Shown: positions 30,410 to 38,029 of the stretch, in pieces | Layout of the letters: the number at the start of each line of letters is the position of its first letter | Numbering within the stretch: the stretch's first letter is position 1 | Program-made: the position numbers and the translations under genes | Notes under the pieces: generated by a model | What the model was told of the DNA's origin: nothing | The model's database searches: none | The model's input: only the letters and a program-made list of their open reading frames with translations | From: Gammaproteobacteria bacterium UBA7803 | GTDB lineage: Bacteria > Pseudomonadota > Gammaproteobacteria > Pseudomonadales > Azotimanducaceae | Direction: 5' to 3' | DNA length: 41,237 bases | NCBI GenBank assembly: GCA_002480525.1 | Contig: DLCH01000039.1 | Span: forward strand, 1-41,237

Positions 30410-31045
30410 ATGTCCAGACGCAGCTCAGACACGCGCCACCGGATCCTCGAGGCGACCATCGCCAGGCTGGAATCCCAGGGCGGCGCCGGGGTGCGCATGG
30501 CCGACATCGCCAAGGCCACGGGCATCTCCCGCCAGGCCGTCTACCTGCACTTCGCCACCCGCGCGGAACTGCTGATCGCGGCGGCCCGCCACCTCGACGA
30601 GCGCCTGGACGTGGACGGCCGCCTGGCGGCGTCCCGGAGCGCGGCGACCGGCCGCGAACGGCTGAGCCGCTACGTGGAGACCTGGGGACGTTACATTCCC
30701 GACATCTACGGCGTCGGCAAGGCGCTGATGCTCGCCGAAGCCTCGGACGAGGCCGCGGCCGAAGCCTGGCGGGATCGGATGGATGCCATGCGCGACGGCT
30801 GCCGCGCGGCCATCGATGCGCTGGACGCCGACGGTGACCTCGCCCCGGGCTGGACCCGGGCGAGCGCGACCGACGCGCTGTGGACGCTGCTGCTGGTGCC
30901 GAACTGGGAGCACCTCACCCAGCGCTGCGGCTGGTCGACGGAGCAGTACGTCGCGGGGATGAAGCAGCTCGCCGAGAGCAGCTTCGTCACCGCGCCTGCG
31001 TCAGCCGGACGGCTGACGCAGGGCGGGCAGAATCAGGCCGACTGA
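30410..31045 (+). CDS. TetR/AcrR-family regulator
   Basis: A 211-residue TetR protein. The HTH is SDTRHRILEATIARLESQG, then RMADIAKATGISRQAVYLH and the following FATRAELLIAAARHLDE. The C-terminal ligand domain is helical (RLSRYVETWGRYIPDIYGVG) and ends in a tail (PASAGRLTQGGQNQAD) whose coding DNA contains a perfect 12-bp hairpin. It overlaps antiparallel with the 3' end of the cold-shock gene by 13 bases. Target genes are not obvious: the nearest are the MarR/tautomerase pair and the cold-shock gene. Confidence 0.88.
   Translation: MSRRSSDTRHRILEATIARLESQGGAGVRMADIAKATGISRQAVYLHFATRAELLIAAARHLDERLDVDGRLAASRSAATGRERLSRYVETWGRYIPDIYGVGKALMLAEASDEAAAEAWRDRMDAMRDGCRAAIDALDADGDLAPGWTRASATDALWTLLLVPNWEHLTQRCGWSTEQYVAGMKQLAESSFVTAPASAGRLTQGGQNQAD
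30995..31022. terminator. Perfect 12-bp hairpin, likely transcript end of the cold-shock gene
   Basis: CCTGCGTCAGCC (30995-31006) and GGCTGACGCAGG (31011-31022) form a perfect stem with loop GGAC. It lies within the 3' coding part of the tetR gene and 11 bases after the cold-shock stop on the minus strand. A related hairpin (TCAGCC-GGACA-GGCTGA) sits at 31324-31340, on the other side of the cold-shock gene. There is no T-run. Confidence 0.45.
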
Positions 31046-31236
31046 AGATTCCCGGCGGCTTTCTTGCCGCGCTCTTCGACGACGTCGTAGCTGATGCGCT
31101 GCCCTTCGGTCAGCGTGTCCATACCGGCTTTCTGTACGGCGCTGATGTGGACGAACACGTCCTGTCCGCCGGACTCCGGCTGGATGAACCCGAACCCCTT
31201 GGTGGGGTTGAACCATTTGACGGTTCCAGTAGCCAT
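31033..31236 (-). CDS. Cold-shock (CspA-family) protein
   Basis: A 67-residue single-stranded nucleic-acid-binding OB-fold protein, acting as an RNA chaperone. The RNP1 motif is KGFGFIQ and RNP2 is VFVHISAV, within MATGTVKWFNPTKGFGFIQ and GGQDVFVHISAVQKAG. Length, fold and start fit CspA. GGAGG precedes the ATG. It is flanked by hairpins and follows a 208-base leader region. Confidence 0.97.
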   Translation of the reverse strand: MATGTVKWFNPTKGFGFIQPESGGQDVFVHISAVQKAGMDTLTEGQRISYDVVEERGKKAAGNLQSA

Positions 31237-31444
31237 GTCATGGCCTCCATAGTTGTTTCGCTCGCAAATCGGGAGCGAGTTCGAACAATCCGGTCGTAGT
31301 GGGTGACTTGATTCGTTCGTCCGTCAGCCGGACAGGCTGATCAAAGGCAGGCCAAAACGTTAGATCGCCCGCGAAGCTTGCGCCGGACGGCAGACCAAAG
31401 CAAGAGGTACACGCGCTGCCCGAACGGGCCACGGGGATGGTCCG
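31237..31444 (-). other. Leader/intergenic region of the cold-shock gene
   Basis: No gene is seen in this 208-base region. On the minus strand it would be the csp 5' region; CspA-type leaders are often long and structured. A hairpin TCAGCC-GGACA-GGCTGA (31324-31340) lies in it. I could not fix a -35/-10 pair. Confidence 0.35.
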
Positions 31445-31978
31445 TCAGCCCCAGGGCCGGCGCCGGCCGGTGATCATGGGCCTGACGAGCTCGATTCTGC
31501 CGACGTACTGCACCACCAGCACGGATGCGACGTGGACGATCGCGCAGAGCCACAGCGCGTGGGCCGCAAGCTCGTGGGTCTCCTGCAGGAACGCGTTGCC
31601 GAACAGCGCGTCGATCTCTTCGTGCAGCCAGCCCGTGACCGTCAGGACCGCCACGAGCAGGAACACGGCATAGATCATCAATGCGCCGACGGGGTTGTGC
31701 CCGGAGTCCAGGGGCACGGTGCGCGTCTGCAGCGCCGCCAGATGTTCGTGCAGCCGGGCGCGGCTGGGTGCGAACGAGGCGAACCGGGCATGCCTCGTGC
31801 CGACGAACCCCCATACGATCCGCACGGCCACCGCCGCGGCAGCGAGGTAGCCGATCCAGTTGTGCAGGTCGCTGCCTGGGTCGGTCACCCAGTAATCGAC
31901 CAGGACCGCCGTGGCCAGCGTCCAGTGGAATCCGCGCACGACCGGGTCCCAGATCTCGACGGACGCCGGTCCATTCAT
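31445..31978 (-). CDS. Cytochrome b561-family inner-membrane protein
   Basis: A 177-residue di-haem b-type cytochrome with four hydrophobic helices. His residues in FHWTLATAVLVDYW and DLHNWIGYLAAAAVAVRIVW and later in LHEEIDAL and TGWLHEE, AHALWLCAIVHVASVLVVQY, fit haem ligands, as in the cytb561/Ni-Fe hydrogenase b-subunit fold. It lies two bases after the stop of the PepSY lipoprotein gene, so they are probably coupled. It may relay electrons to periplasmic partners; the partner here is unknown. Confidence 0.88.
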   Translation of the reverse strand: MNGPASVEIWDPVVRGFHWTLATAVLVDYWVTDPGSDLHNWIGYLAAAAVAVRIVWGFVGTRHARFASFAPSRARLHEHLAALQTRTVPLDSGHNPVGALMIYAVFLLVAVLTVTGWLHEEIDALFGNAFLQETHELAAHALWLCAIVHVASVLVVQYVGRIELVRPMITGRRRPWG

Positions 31979-31980
31979 GG

Positions 31981-32265
31981 TCAGCCTTCTTCGCGCTTGA
32001 CCACGCTGCCGTCGACCGGGTCGAAGTAGATCTCCACCTTGGTCTGCTCGGGATCGAAGCCGTAGATCTCGTAGCAGTTGCCTTCGGTGATCTTGAACTC
32101 GTTGATCTGGTAGCCCTGCTCGATCAGATCCTGCTGAAACGCCTCCGCATCCTGCCAGGTGGACTGAGGCTCACTGGTGCACTGGGTGGCGGGCTCGCCG
32201 GCGCAGCCGGCCAGGGCCACCAGGGTCAGAGACACAAAAAACGCTCGTGGGGCCATGTACATCAT
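31981..32265 (-). CDS. PepSY-domain lipoprotein
   Basis: A 94-residue small lipoprotein. The signal peptide with lipobox is MAPRAFFVSLTLVALAGC (cleavage before Cys; starts at 32265, 32262 and 32256 are in frame and I keep the longest plausible). The mature part has a PepSY-like half: DAEAFQQDLIEQGYQINEFK, NCYEIYGFDPEQTKVEIYFD and PVDGSVVKREEG. PepSY proteins often modulate the adjacent cytochrome b561 (Cyt b561-PepSY pairs). There is no strong ribosome site. Confidence 0.75.
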   Translation of the reverse strand: MMYMAPRAFFVSLTLVALAGCAGEPATQCTSEPQSTWQDAEAFQQDLIEQGYQINEFKITEGNCYEIYGFDPEQTKVEIYFDPVDGSVVKREEG

Positions 32266-32343
32266 CCAACGGAAACCCGGAGCCAAAGCTACCACACAAT
32301 CCGACCCGCCTCGCACAGCCACGGAGGCTGCAGGCTGCGGCCG

Positions 32344-33246
32344 TCAGTCACAGGCCCGCTGCTTCGCCAGACCGTCGCGCATCCAGTCGATGAGCGCCCG
32401 AAGGCGGGACGGAACAGCCCGGCCGCCGGGATAGACCAGACTGACCGGCCAGGGCCTGGGCTCGTGATCCTCCAGGACGATCCGCAGGCTCCCGCGGGCG
32501 ACATGCTCCCGCACCTGATAGGAGAGGAACTGCCCGAATCCCATCCCGCTGACGCAGGCCGACGTCGCGGCAGCGATCTGATTCACGCCGAACGGGCCGT
32601 CCACCGGCACCGAGACGTCCGAGCGCCCGTCGGAGAACAGCCAGGACGTCTCCAGGCCGGGCAGATTCTGCTGGCGCACGCAGGGCAGCGTCGCCAGATC
32701 GCCAGGACGTTCGGGCTCACCGACAGCACGCAGCAGGTCCGGGCTGGCCACGGTCACGCGGCGCATTTCACCGAGCGGGATCGCCACCATGGACGAGTCG
32801 GCGAGCGGGCCGATCCGCAGCGCCAGGTCGACGCCCTCGCTCACCAGATCGACATTGCGGTCGAGCAGCAGCAGGTCGGCCCGCACCCGGGGATGCGCCT
32901 GCAGGAACGACGCCAGCAGCGGCGCCAGGTGGATTCGGCCGAACTCCACCGGCGCGGTCATGCGCAGCGCGCCGACCAGCGTCTGCTGGGTGCGGGTGAT
33001 CGCGCGTTCCGCCTCGTCGACGTCGGTGAGGATGGCCCGGCACCGGGTCAGGAACTCCTGGCCTTCGGGGGTCAGTGACATGCGCCGGGTGGTCCGCCGC
33101 AGCAGCACGACGCCTAGGTGCTTCTCCAGGGCCGCCAGGCTCCGGACCACCGCGGCCTGGGACCGGTCGAGCCGCTCGGCAGCGGCCGTGAGACTGCCCC
33201 GATCGACGATCTCCACGAAGGTCCGCATGGCCGCCAGTCTGTCCAT
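32344..33246 (-). CDS. LysR-family regulator
   Basis: A 300-residue LTTR. HTH: MDRLAAMRTFVEIVDRGSLT, then AAERLDRSQAAVVRSLAALE and KHLGVVLLRRTTRRMSLTPE. The effector domain includes LVGALRMTAPVEFGRIHLAP and FLSYQVREHV. It is divergent from a VOC/oxidoreductase operon. The ATG at 33246 has TAATCT seven bases upstream, with no ribosome site, and an operator dyad between that -10 and TTTACT, so it is likely leaderless and autoregulated. Confidence 0.92.
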   Translation of the reverse strand: MDRLAAMRTFVEIVDRGSLTAAAERLDRSQAAVVRSLAALEKHLGVVLLRRTTRRMSLTPEGQEFLTRCRAILTDVDEAERAITRTQQTLVGALRMTAPVEFGRIHLAPLLASFLQAHPRVRADLLLLDRNVDLVSEGVDLALRIGPLADSSMVAIPLGEMRRVTVASPDLLRAVGEPERPGDLATLPCVRQQNLPGLETSWLFSDGRSDVSVPVDGPFGVNQIAAATSACVSGMGFGQFLSYQVREHVARGSLRIVLEDHEPRPWPVSLVYPGGRAVPSRLRALIDWMRDGLAKQRACD

Positions 33247-33257
33247 CCGGCCGAGAT

Positions 33258-33276
33258 TAATGCGTTCACCGCATTA
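33258..33276. promoter_or_regulatory. LysR-type operator overlapping the lysR promoter
   Basis: TAATGCG-TTCAC-CGCATTA (33258-33276) is a perfect 7-5-7 inverted repeat. On the minus strand TTTACT, 16 bases, TAATCT forms a possible promoter whose spacer is this dyad. The VOC gene starts 88 bases to the right, so one site could serve both divergent genes. The AT-rich TATTTATTC (about 33295) may hold the VOC -10. Confidence 0.6.
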
Positions 33277-33363
33277 GTAAAGTGTCATAGGCGATATTTA
33301 TTCGGCGCGTGCACACCTTCAGGCTCTTCCACCACGTTCAACCCCACCCTGAAGGAGAGACCC

Positions 33364-33762
33364 ATGAGCGACACCGGACCCATCACCAGCGGCGCCCACC
33401 ACGTCGGCCTGACCGTTCCCGACGTCGATGCGGCGGCGGCATTCTTCGTCGACGCCCTCGGCTTCCGCACCGTCGGCGGCAACCCCGAGTACCCGGCGAT
33501 CTTCGTCAGCGACGGCACGCTCATGGTCACGCTGTGGCGCGCCGAGTCCCCCGAGACGGCGACGCCCTTCGACCGCCGCGGCAACATCGGCCTGCACCAC
33601 CTCGCGCTGCGCACCGCCGACCTCGACGGCCTGGCCGACCGGCTCCGGGCGCGCAGCGACACCCGCATCGAGTTCGCCCCGGAAGGGCTCGGCTCGACCG
33701 GCATCCGGCACATGATGTGCCGCATCCCCGGCGACATCCGCGTGGAGTTCATTGCCGCATGA
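33364..33762 (+). CDS. VOC-superfamily (glyoxalase/dioxygenase-like) protein
   Basis: A 132-residue single VOC domain pair. Metal-site-like positions are His in AHHVGLTVPDVDAAA (first ligand) and LHHLALRTADLDG, with E in RVEFIAA at the end; the N-terminal GPITSGAHHVGLTV and the C-terminal IRHMMCRIPGDIRVEF are typical of two beta-alpha-beta-beta-beta units. GGAGAG ribosome site before the ATG. It shares an ATGA overlap with the next gene, a PNPOx-reductase fusion. Exact reaction unknown; lyase, isomerase or dioxygenase are all possible in this family. Confidence 0.85.
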   Translation: MSDTGPITSGAHHVGLTVPDVDAAAAFFVDALGFRTVGGNPEYPAIFVSDGTLMVTLWRAESPETATPFDRRGNIGLHHLALRTADLDGLADRLRARSDTRIEFAPEGLGSTGIRHMMCRIPGDIRVEFIAA

Positions 33763-35393
33763 GCGGGTCGCCGTTTCACGCCGGGGAGCAGCGGGTGCAG
33801 GAGCGCCTCGGCGTGCGCGAGGCCATCGAGCCCTGGGCGCGCCAGGTCGTCCGCCCCTACCTGCCGGCGCAGCACCGGGACTTCTACGCCCAGCTCCCCT
33901 TCGTCGTCGCGGCGGCGCGGGACGGGACGGGACGGCCGTGGGCGACCCTGCTGGCCGGCCGGCCCGGCTTCGTGACGTCCCCGGACGACCGCAGCCTGCT
34001 GATCGGCGCCGGACCCGCGGCAGGTGACGCGCTCGCCGGCGCCATCGTGCCCGGCGCCCAGCTCGGCCTGCTCGGGATCGAACTCGACACCCGCCGGCGC
34101 AACCGGGTGAACGGCACCGTCGCGGCGTCCGGCGCCGCGGGGCTGCGCTTCGAGGTCGACCAGGCCTTCGGCAACTGTCCCCAGTACATCACCGAGCGGC
34201 GCTGGCGCGCCGTGGCCGTCGACCCGGCCGGCGTGCGGACGACGCGCCACCAGCACCTGAACGCCCGGCTGCGGGCGTGGATCGAATCCGCCGACACGAT
34301 GTTCGTCGCCAGCGGCTACCGCGGCGAGAAAGACGGCGATCCGGCGCTGGGCATGGATGCCTCCCATCGCGGCGGCCCGCCCGGGTTCGTCCGCGTGACC
34401 GGCGACCGGCGTCTGACGTTCCCCGACTACGCCGGCAACAACCACTTCAACACCATCGGCAACCTGGTGGCCGACCCGCGCATCGGCCTGCTGTTCGTCG
34501 ACTTCGAACGCGGCAGCCTGCTGCAGCTCAGCGGCACCGCCACGATCGACTGGGAGCCGCCGCCGGCGGCCCGGCGCGCCGGCGCCCGGCGGACCATCGA
34601 CGTGGTCGTCGAAGCCGCCGTCGAGCTGGACGCGGTCCTGCCGCTGCGCTGGGGCGGCCGGGCCGACACGATCACCGCGCTCAGGCTGAAGCGGCGCTAC
34701 CGCGAGAGCGACGACGTGACGTCGTTCGAGTTCGTCGCCGCGGACGGCAGCGATCTGCCCCCCTTCGAGCCCGGCCAGCATCTGCCGATCGAACTGCCGG
34801 TCGACGGCCGGTCCGAGCCGGTGCGGCGCAGCTACTCGCTGTCCAACGGACCCGACGACGGCCACTACCGGATCAGCGTCAAACGCCACCCGCACGGCCT
34901 CGCGTCGCGGCTGCTGCACGACACCCTGGAGGCAGGCGCCCTGGTCGCCGCACGGCCGCCGGCCGGGGATTTCGTTCTGAGGTGCGGCGACCGGCCGGTG
35001 GTGCTGGTCAGCGCGGGTGTCGGCATCACCCCCCTGCTGAGCATGCTCGGCCGCCGCTGCCCGGGTCAGCCGGTGCTGTTCGTGCACGGCGCCCGGGACG
35101 GCGATCATCACCCGTTCGCCAGCGAGCTGCGGCGCCTGGCGGAGGCGGACCCGCAGGTCACGCTGCACACGTCCTACAGCCGGCCCGGCCCGCAGGACGT
35201 CCCGGGCCGCGACTTCGACCGGGTCGGCCGGGTCGACGCCGAGCTGATCGCGGCGCTGCTGCCGGATCTCGATGCCGACTTCTACCTGTGCGGCCCGGTC
35301 GGCTTCATGGCGTCCGTCAGCGCCGGGCTGGTACGCCGCGGCGCCACGCCCGACCGCATACACACCGAGAGTTTCGGGCCGGCGGCGCCATGA
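33759..35393 (+). CDS. Fusion of pyridoxamine-5'-phosphate-oxidase-like and FAD/NAD(P) reductase domains
   Basis: A 544-residue two-domain oxidoreductase. The N-terminal half (about 1-300) is a PNPOx-like FMN-binding split barrel: FVVAAARDGTGRPWATLLAG, DTMFVASGYRGEKDGD, LTFPDYAGNNHFNTIGNL, and RIGLLFVDFERGSLLQLSG. The C-terminal half is a ferredoxin-NADP-reductase module: FAD-binding RRSYSLSNGP, NAD(P)-binding VLVSAGVGITPLLSML and the terminal CGPVGFMASV. No 2Fe-2S ferredoxin domain is visible at the C-terminus, unlike many such fusions. Likely a self-sufficient flavin-dependent redox enzyme. It overlaps the VOC gene by ATGA. Confidence 0.85.
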   Translation: MSGSPFHAGEQRVQERLGVREAIEPWARQVVRPYLPAQHRDFYAQLPFVVAAARDGTGRPWATLLAGRPGFVTSPDDRSLLIGAGPAAGDALAGAIVPGAQLGLLGIELDTRRRNRVNGTVAASGAAGLRFEVDQAFGNCPQYITERRWRAVAVDPAGVRTTRHQHLNARLRAWIESADTMFVASGYRGEKDGDPALGMDASHRGGPPGFVRVTGDRRLTFPDYAGNNHFNTIGNLVADPRIGLLFVDFERGSLLQLSGTATIDWEPPPAARRAGARRTIDVVVEAAVELDAVLPLRWGGRADTITALRLKRRYRESDDVTSFEFVAADGSDLPPFEPGQHLPIELPVDGRSEPVRRSYSLSNGPDDGHYRISVKRHPHGLASRLLHDTLEAGALVAARPPAGDFVLRCGDRPVVLVSAGVGITPLLSMLGRRCPGQPVLFVHGARDGDHHPFASELRRLAEADPQVTLHTSYSRPGPQDVPGRDFDRVGRVDAELIAALLPDLDADFYLCGPVGFMASVSAGLVRRGATPDRIHTESFGPAAP

Positions 35394-35427
35394 CACGGCG
35401 CCCCGGCCAGTCCACGGGCGCGACCGC

Positions 35428-36339
35428 CTAGCCGTCCAGGGGTCCGGCCGACCGCCGCACCTGCCCGGGCGGACGGCCGACGACCTTGCGGAACGCATGC
35501 CGGAAGGCCGCCTCGGAGTCGTAGCCGACGGCCTCGGCGATCTGCGCCACGGCCATGTCCGTGCTGGTGAGCAGGTCCACGGCCATCTGCATCCGCCATC
35601 CGGCCACGTACGCCATGGGCGTCCGGCCGACGGTTTCCCCGAACGCCGCCGAGAACGCCGCGCGGCTCATGCCGGCCTCCCGGGCGAGGCCGCCCACCGA
35701 CCAGCGGGCCTCCGGCGCGGCGTGGAAGCGTCCCAGGGCCCGGCCCAGGCGCGGGTCCGCCATCGCCGCCATCAGGCCGACACAGGCGCCGGACTCGATG
35801 TGCTGACGCAGCGCGAACACCACCAGGACGTGGACCAGATGATCGATCACCGCGCGCCGGCCGGGATGCGCGGCGAACGCCTCACCGATCAGCAGATTCA
35901 GCAGATTCCGCGCGTCACCCACCGCCGACCCGGCCAGGTCGATCACCAGGGCCTCCGGCAGGCTGTCCAGCAGGGGCCAGACCGCCCGGCTGCGGAAGTC
36001 GATGTGGCCGCACAGCATCCGGGTGACGGGAACGCCGTCCACGAGCGGCGGCGGCTCGTTCAACGTGACGTCCCGGGGCACCGCTTCCCCGGGCGTCAGC
36101 AGATGACCGGCGTCGCGGGGGAACAGCACGAAATCCCCGGGCTGCAGCCGTCGGGGCGCTTCCCCCGCCAGGTGCAGCCAGCAGTCGCCGGACTGGATCA
36201 GATGAAAGCTCCCGGCATGCCCGCCCGAGGTGTCCACCGCCCAGGCGCCGCCACACAGGGCGGCCTCCGTGGCGACGGCGGCAGTCAGCCTGAGGCGGGA
36301 CAGGATGGGGCTGAGGGCGTCCTGGTCTGTGCCGGTCAC
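35428..36339 (-). CDS. AraC-family regulator with cupin N-terminus
   Basis: A 303-residue AraC/XylS-type regulator. The N-terminal half is a cupin-type sensor (GGHAGSFHLIQSGDCWLHLA; LQPGDFVLFPRDAGH). The C-terminal half has the double HTH: SVGGLAREAGMSRAAFSAAF, GRTPMAYVAGWRMQMAVDLL and VAQIAEAVGYDSEAAFRHAF followed by RKVVGRPPGQVRR. The start is a GTG at 36339 with AGAGG upstream. It is divergent from a thioredoxin/AhpD-like operon and may respond to redox or small-molecule stress. This type commonly has a cupin_6-type sensor. Confidence 0.92.
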   Translation of the reverse strand: MTGTDQDALSPILSRLRLTAAVATEAALCGGAWAVDTSGGHAGSFHLIQSGDCWLHLAGEAPRRLQPGDFVLFPRDAGHLLTPGEAVPRDVTLNEPPPLVDGVPVTRMLCGHIDFRSRAVWPLLDSLPEALVIDLAGSAVGDARNLLNLLIGEAFAAHPGRRAVIDHLVHVLVVFALRQHIESGACVGLMAAMADPRLGRALGRFHAAPEARWSVGGLAREAGMSRAAFSAAFGETVGRTPMAYVAGWRMQMAVDLLTSTDMAVAQIAEAVGYDSEAAFRHAFRKVVGRPPGQVRRSAGPLDG

Positions 36340-36450
36340 TGGACCTCTTCCGTCGAACTAGACGCTTGCGAACTTATTGGCGACTTTCGAGCATATATCG
36401 TCCACGCGAACCGATCTACAGTGACGGCTCACTCAGCGACGGAAACGCCC
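36340..36450. promoter_or_regulatory. AraC-trx divergent intergenic region
   Basis: This 111-base spacer between divergent genes has an AT-rich stretch (GCATATATCGTCC, near 36393) that could hold the trx -10. A direct repeat, GCGAACTT and GCGACTTT, 13 bases apart (start to start), may be an AraC-type half-site pair. Neither is certain. Confidence 0.3.
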
Positions 36451-36786
36451 ATGACCACCGAGATCAGAACGACCAGCCCCGAATCCTTCGACGCCGAGGT
36501 GCTGCACGCCGACGGACCGGTGCTCGTCGATTTCCACGCCGAATGGTGCGCGCCCTGCCAGGCGATGGCGCCGGTGATCGCGGATCTGGCGCAGCGCTAC
36601 CGGGGCCAGGTCGACGTGCTGAAGGTCGACGTCGACCGCAGCCCGTCGCTCGCCAGGCGCTACGGGGTGCGCGGCATCCCGACCCTGATGCTGTTCAGCA
36701 ACGGCGAGGTCGCCGAGTCCATCGTCGGCACCGCCTCGGCACGCCGGCTCGGATCGTTGATCGAGACCCACACCGGCGCCCGCTGA
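36451..36786 (+). CDS. Thioredoxin
   Basis: A 111-residue thioredoxin. The active site is EWCAPCQAM (a WCAPC variant of WCGPC), followed by the KVDVDRSPSLARRYGVRGIP cis-Pro segment and PTLMLFSNGEV. Cytoplasmic, no signal. It follows the divergent AraC gene and starts an operon with a DUF2059-like and an AhpD-like gene. Role: disulphide reduction, perhaps as reductant for the AhpD-like protein; this is inference. Confidence 0.95.
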   Translation: MTTEIRTTSPESFDAEVLHADGPVLVDFHAEWCAPCQAMAPVIADLAQRYRGQVDVLKVDVDRSPSLARRYGVRGIPTLMLFSNGEVAESIVGTASARRLGSLIETHTGAR

Positions 36787-36819
36787 ACCACACACCAGAC
36801 ACGACCAGGAGCAGCCATC

Positions 36820-37308
36820 ATGAACTTCACGCAACGGCATCGACCCCCGCGGTCCCCGACCCCGCCGGTGGCGACCGCCGGCGTATGCCCGCCCGCCATG
36901 CCGGCGGATACCAGCCCGCTGCGGCACGTCTTCGCCGCGGTGATGCTGGCGCTGACCCTCAGCCTGCCCTCCGGCGTGCAGGCCGACGAACGCCTCGAAG
37001 CGGCCATGGCGATCGTGGTTCCGCCGGACCAGGCGGACGTCGAGCGACTGATCGAGACCATGACCCTCCGGGGCGATGTCGACGACGCCGAGGCGCTGCG
37101 GGCACGGCTGCTGCGCCTGTATCGCTCCGACGACTTCAGGCAGCGGACGGCCAGGGTGTACGCCAAGTACCTCACCGAGGCCGAGCTGCGCTACCTGGCC
37201 GAAACGCTCCAGCACCCCATGTTCCGCAGATACCGGGAGGTCGCTCCCGAAATGATGCTGGAGCTCGCCGAGCTCGAGCGCGACCTGTTCGCGCGCGTCG
37301 AGCCGTAG
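36820..37308 (+). CDS. DUF2059-like secreted protein
   Basis: A 162-residue protein with an N-terminal basic stretch then a signal peptide (LRHVFAAVMLALTLSLPSGV) ending QADE. The mature part is helical with YAKYLTEAELRYLAETLQHP then MFRRYREVAPEMMLELAELE, matching DUF2059-type domains, which usually occur in periplasmic proteins of unknown function. An AGGAGC ribosome site precedes the start. It lies between thioredoxin and an AhpD-like gene. Confidence 0.7.
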   Translation: MNFTQRHRPPRSPTPPVATAGVCPPAMPADTSPLRHVFAAVMLALTLSLPSGVQADERLEAAMAIVVPPDQADVERLIETMTLRGDVDDAEALRARLLRLYRSDDFRQRTARVYAKYLTEAELRYLAETLQHPMFRRYREVAPEMMLELAELERDLFARVEP

Positions 37309-37349
37309 CGCCAGCCACACCACCCCGAAGACCACAACGAGGAGGACTC

Positions 37350-37883
37350 ATGTCCCGCATACCAGCCATCGACCCGACCACCGCAACCGGCGCCACCGCC
37401 GAACTGTTCGAGACAGCCAGACGGAAGATGGGCGCCGTGCCCAACGTGCTGCGCGTGCTCGGCAACTCACCGGCCGCTCTGCAGGCCTACCTGACGCTGT
37501 CCGAGGTGCTCGCCGGCAGCCGCTTCGACGCCCGCGAGCGCGAAGCCATCGCCCTCGCGGTCGCCGGCGCGAACGCGTGCGACTACTGCGCCTCGGCGCA
37601 CGGCTTCATCGCGAAGAACCTGCGGGTCGGCGACGAGGAAATCCGCCGCCACCTGGAGGGACACAGCGACGACCCGCGGCTCGACGCGGCGCTGCAGTTC
37701 GCGCGCGCGGTGGTCGACAAGAAGGGCTGGGCCGACGACGGCGATCTCGCCGCGGCCCGGGACGGCGGTCTGGACGATCAGCAGATCGTCGAGGTCGTGG
37801 CCCTCACCGTGGCCAACATCCTGACCAACTACACCAACCACATCGCCGGAACGGAGATCGACTTCCCGCTGCTGAGCGCCTAG
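37350..37883 (+). CDS. AhpD-like / carboxymuconolactone-decarboxylase-family peroxidase
   Basis: A 177-residue all-helical protein of the AhpD/CMD family. The active-site motif NACDYCASAHGFIAK carries the C-x-x-C pair and conserved His (C-D-Y-C-x-S-A-H), typical of alkylhydroperoxidase-like proteins. The N-terminal ATAELFETARRKMGAVPNVL is also typical. An AGGAGG site is before the ATG. Cotranscription with thioredoxin fits a thiol-dependent peroxidase or similar redox role. Confidence 0.92.
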   Translation: MSRIPAIDPTTATGATAELFETARRKMGAVPNVLRVLGNSPAALQAYLTLSEVLAGSRFDAREREAIALAVAGANACDYCASAHGFIAKNLRVGDEEIRRHLEGHSDDPRLDAALQFARAVVDKKGWADDGDLAAARDGGLDDQQIVEVVALTVANILTNYTNHIAGTEIDFPLLSA

Positions 37884-37891
37884 CCGGACAC

Positions 37892-37928
37892 GGGCCGCGC
37901 CCTGCCGCCTGCCGGCAGGGGGCGGCCC
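37892..37928. terminator. GC hairpin between the AhpD-like and PAS genes
   Basis: GGGCCGC-G-CCCTGCC (37892-37906) pairs with GGCAGGG-G-GCGGCCC (37914-37928), 14 paired bases with one mismatch and a 7-base loop. It sits eight bases after the AhpD-like stop, where a bidirectional terminator between convergent genes is expected. No T-run is present. Confidence 0.55.
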
Positions 37929-38029
37929 GGTCACGCACGCCGGACCGATTCGCGAACCTGCCGGCGCGGATGGAACTCGAAGCCGAACTCGGGCCGAACG
38001 CCATGGAAACGAACGGCGCTCTCCCGCCG

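Noticed and set aside
33285..35498. 737-residue minus-strand open frame across the VOC and PNPOx-FNR genes
   Set aside because: Antisense to two well-supported genes, with no motif.
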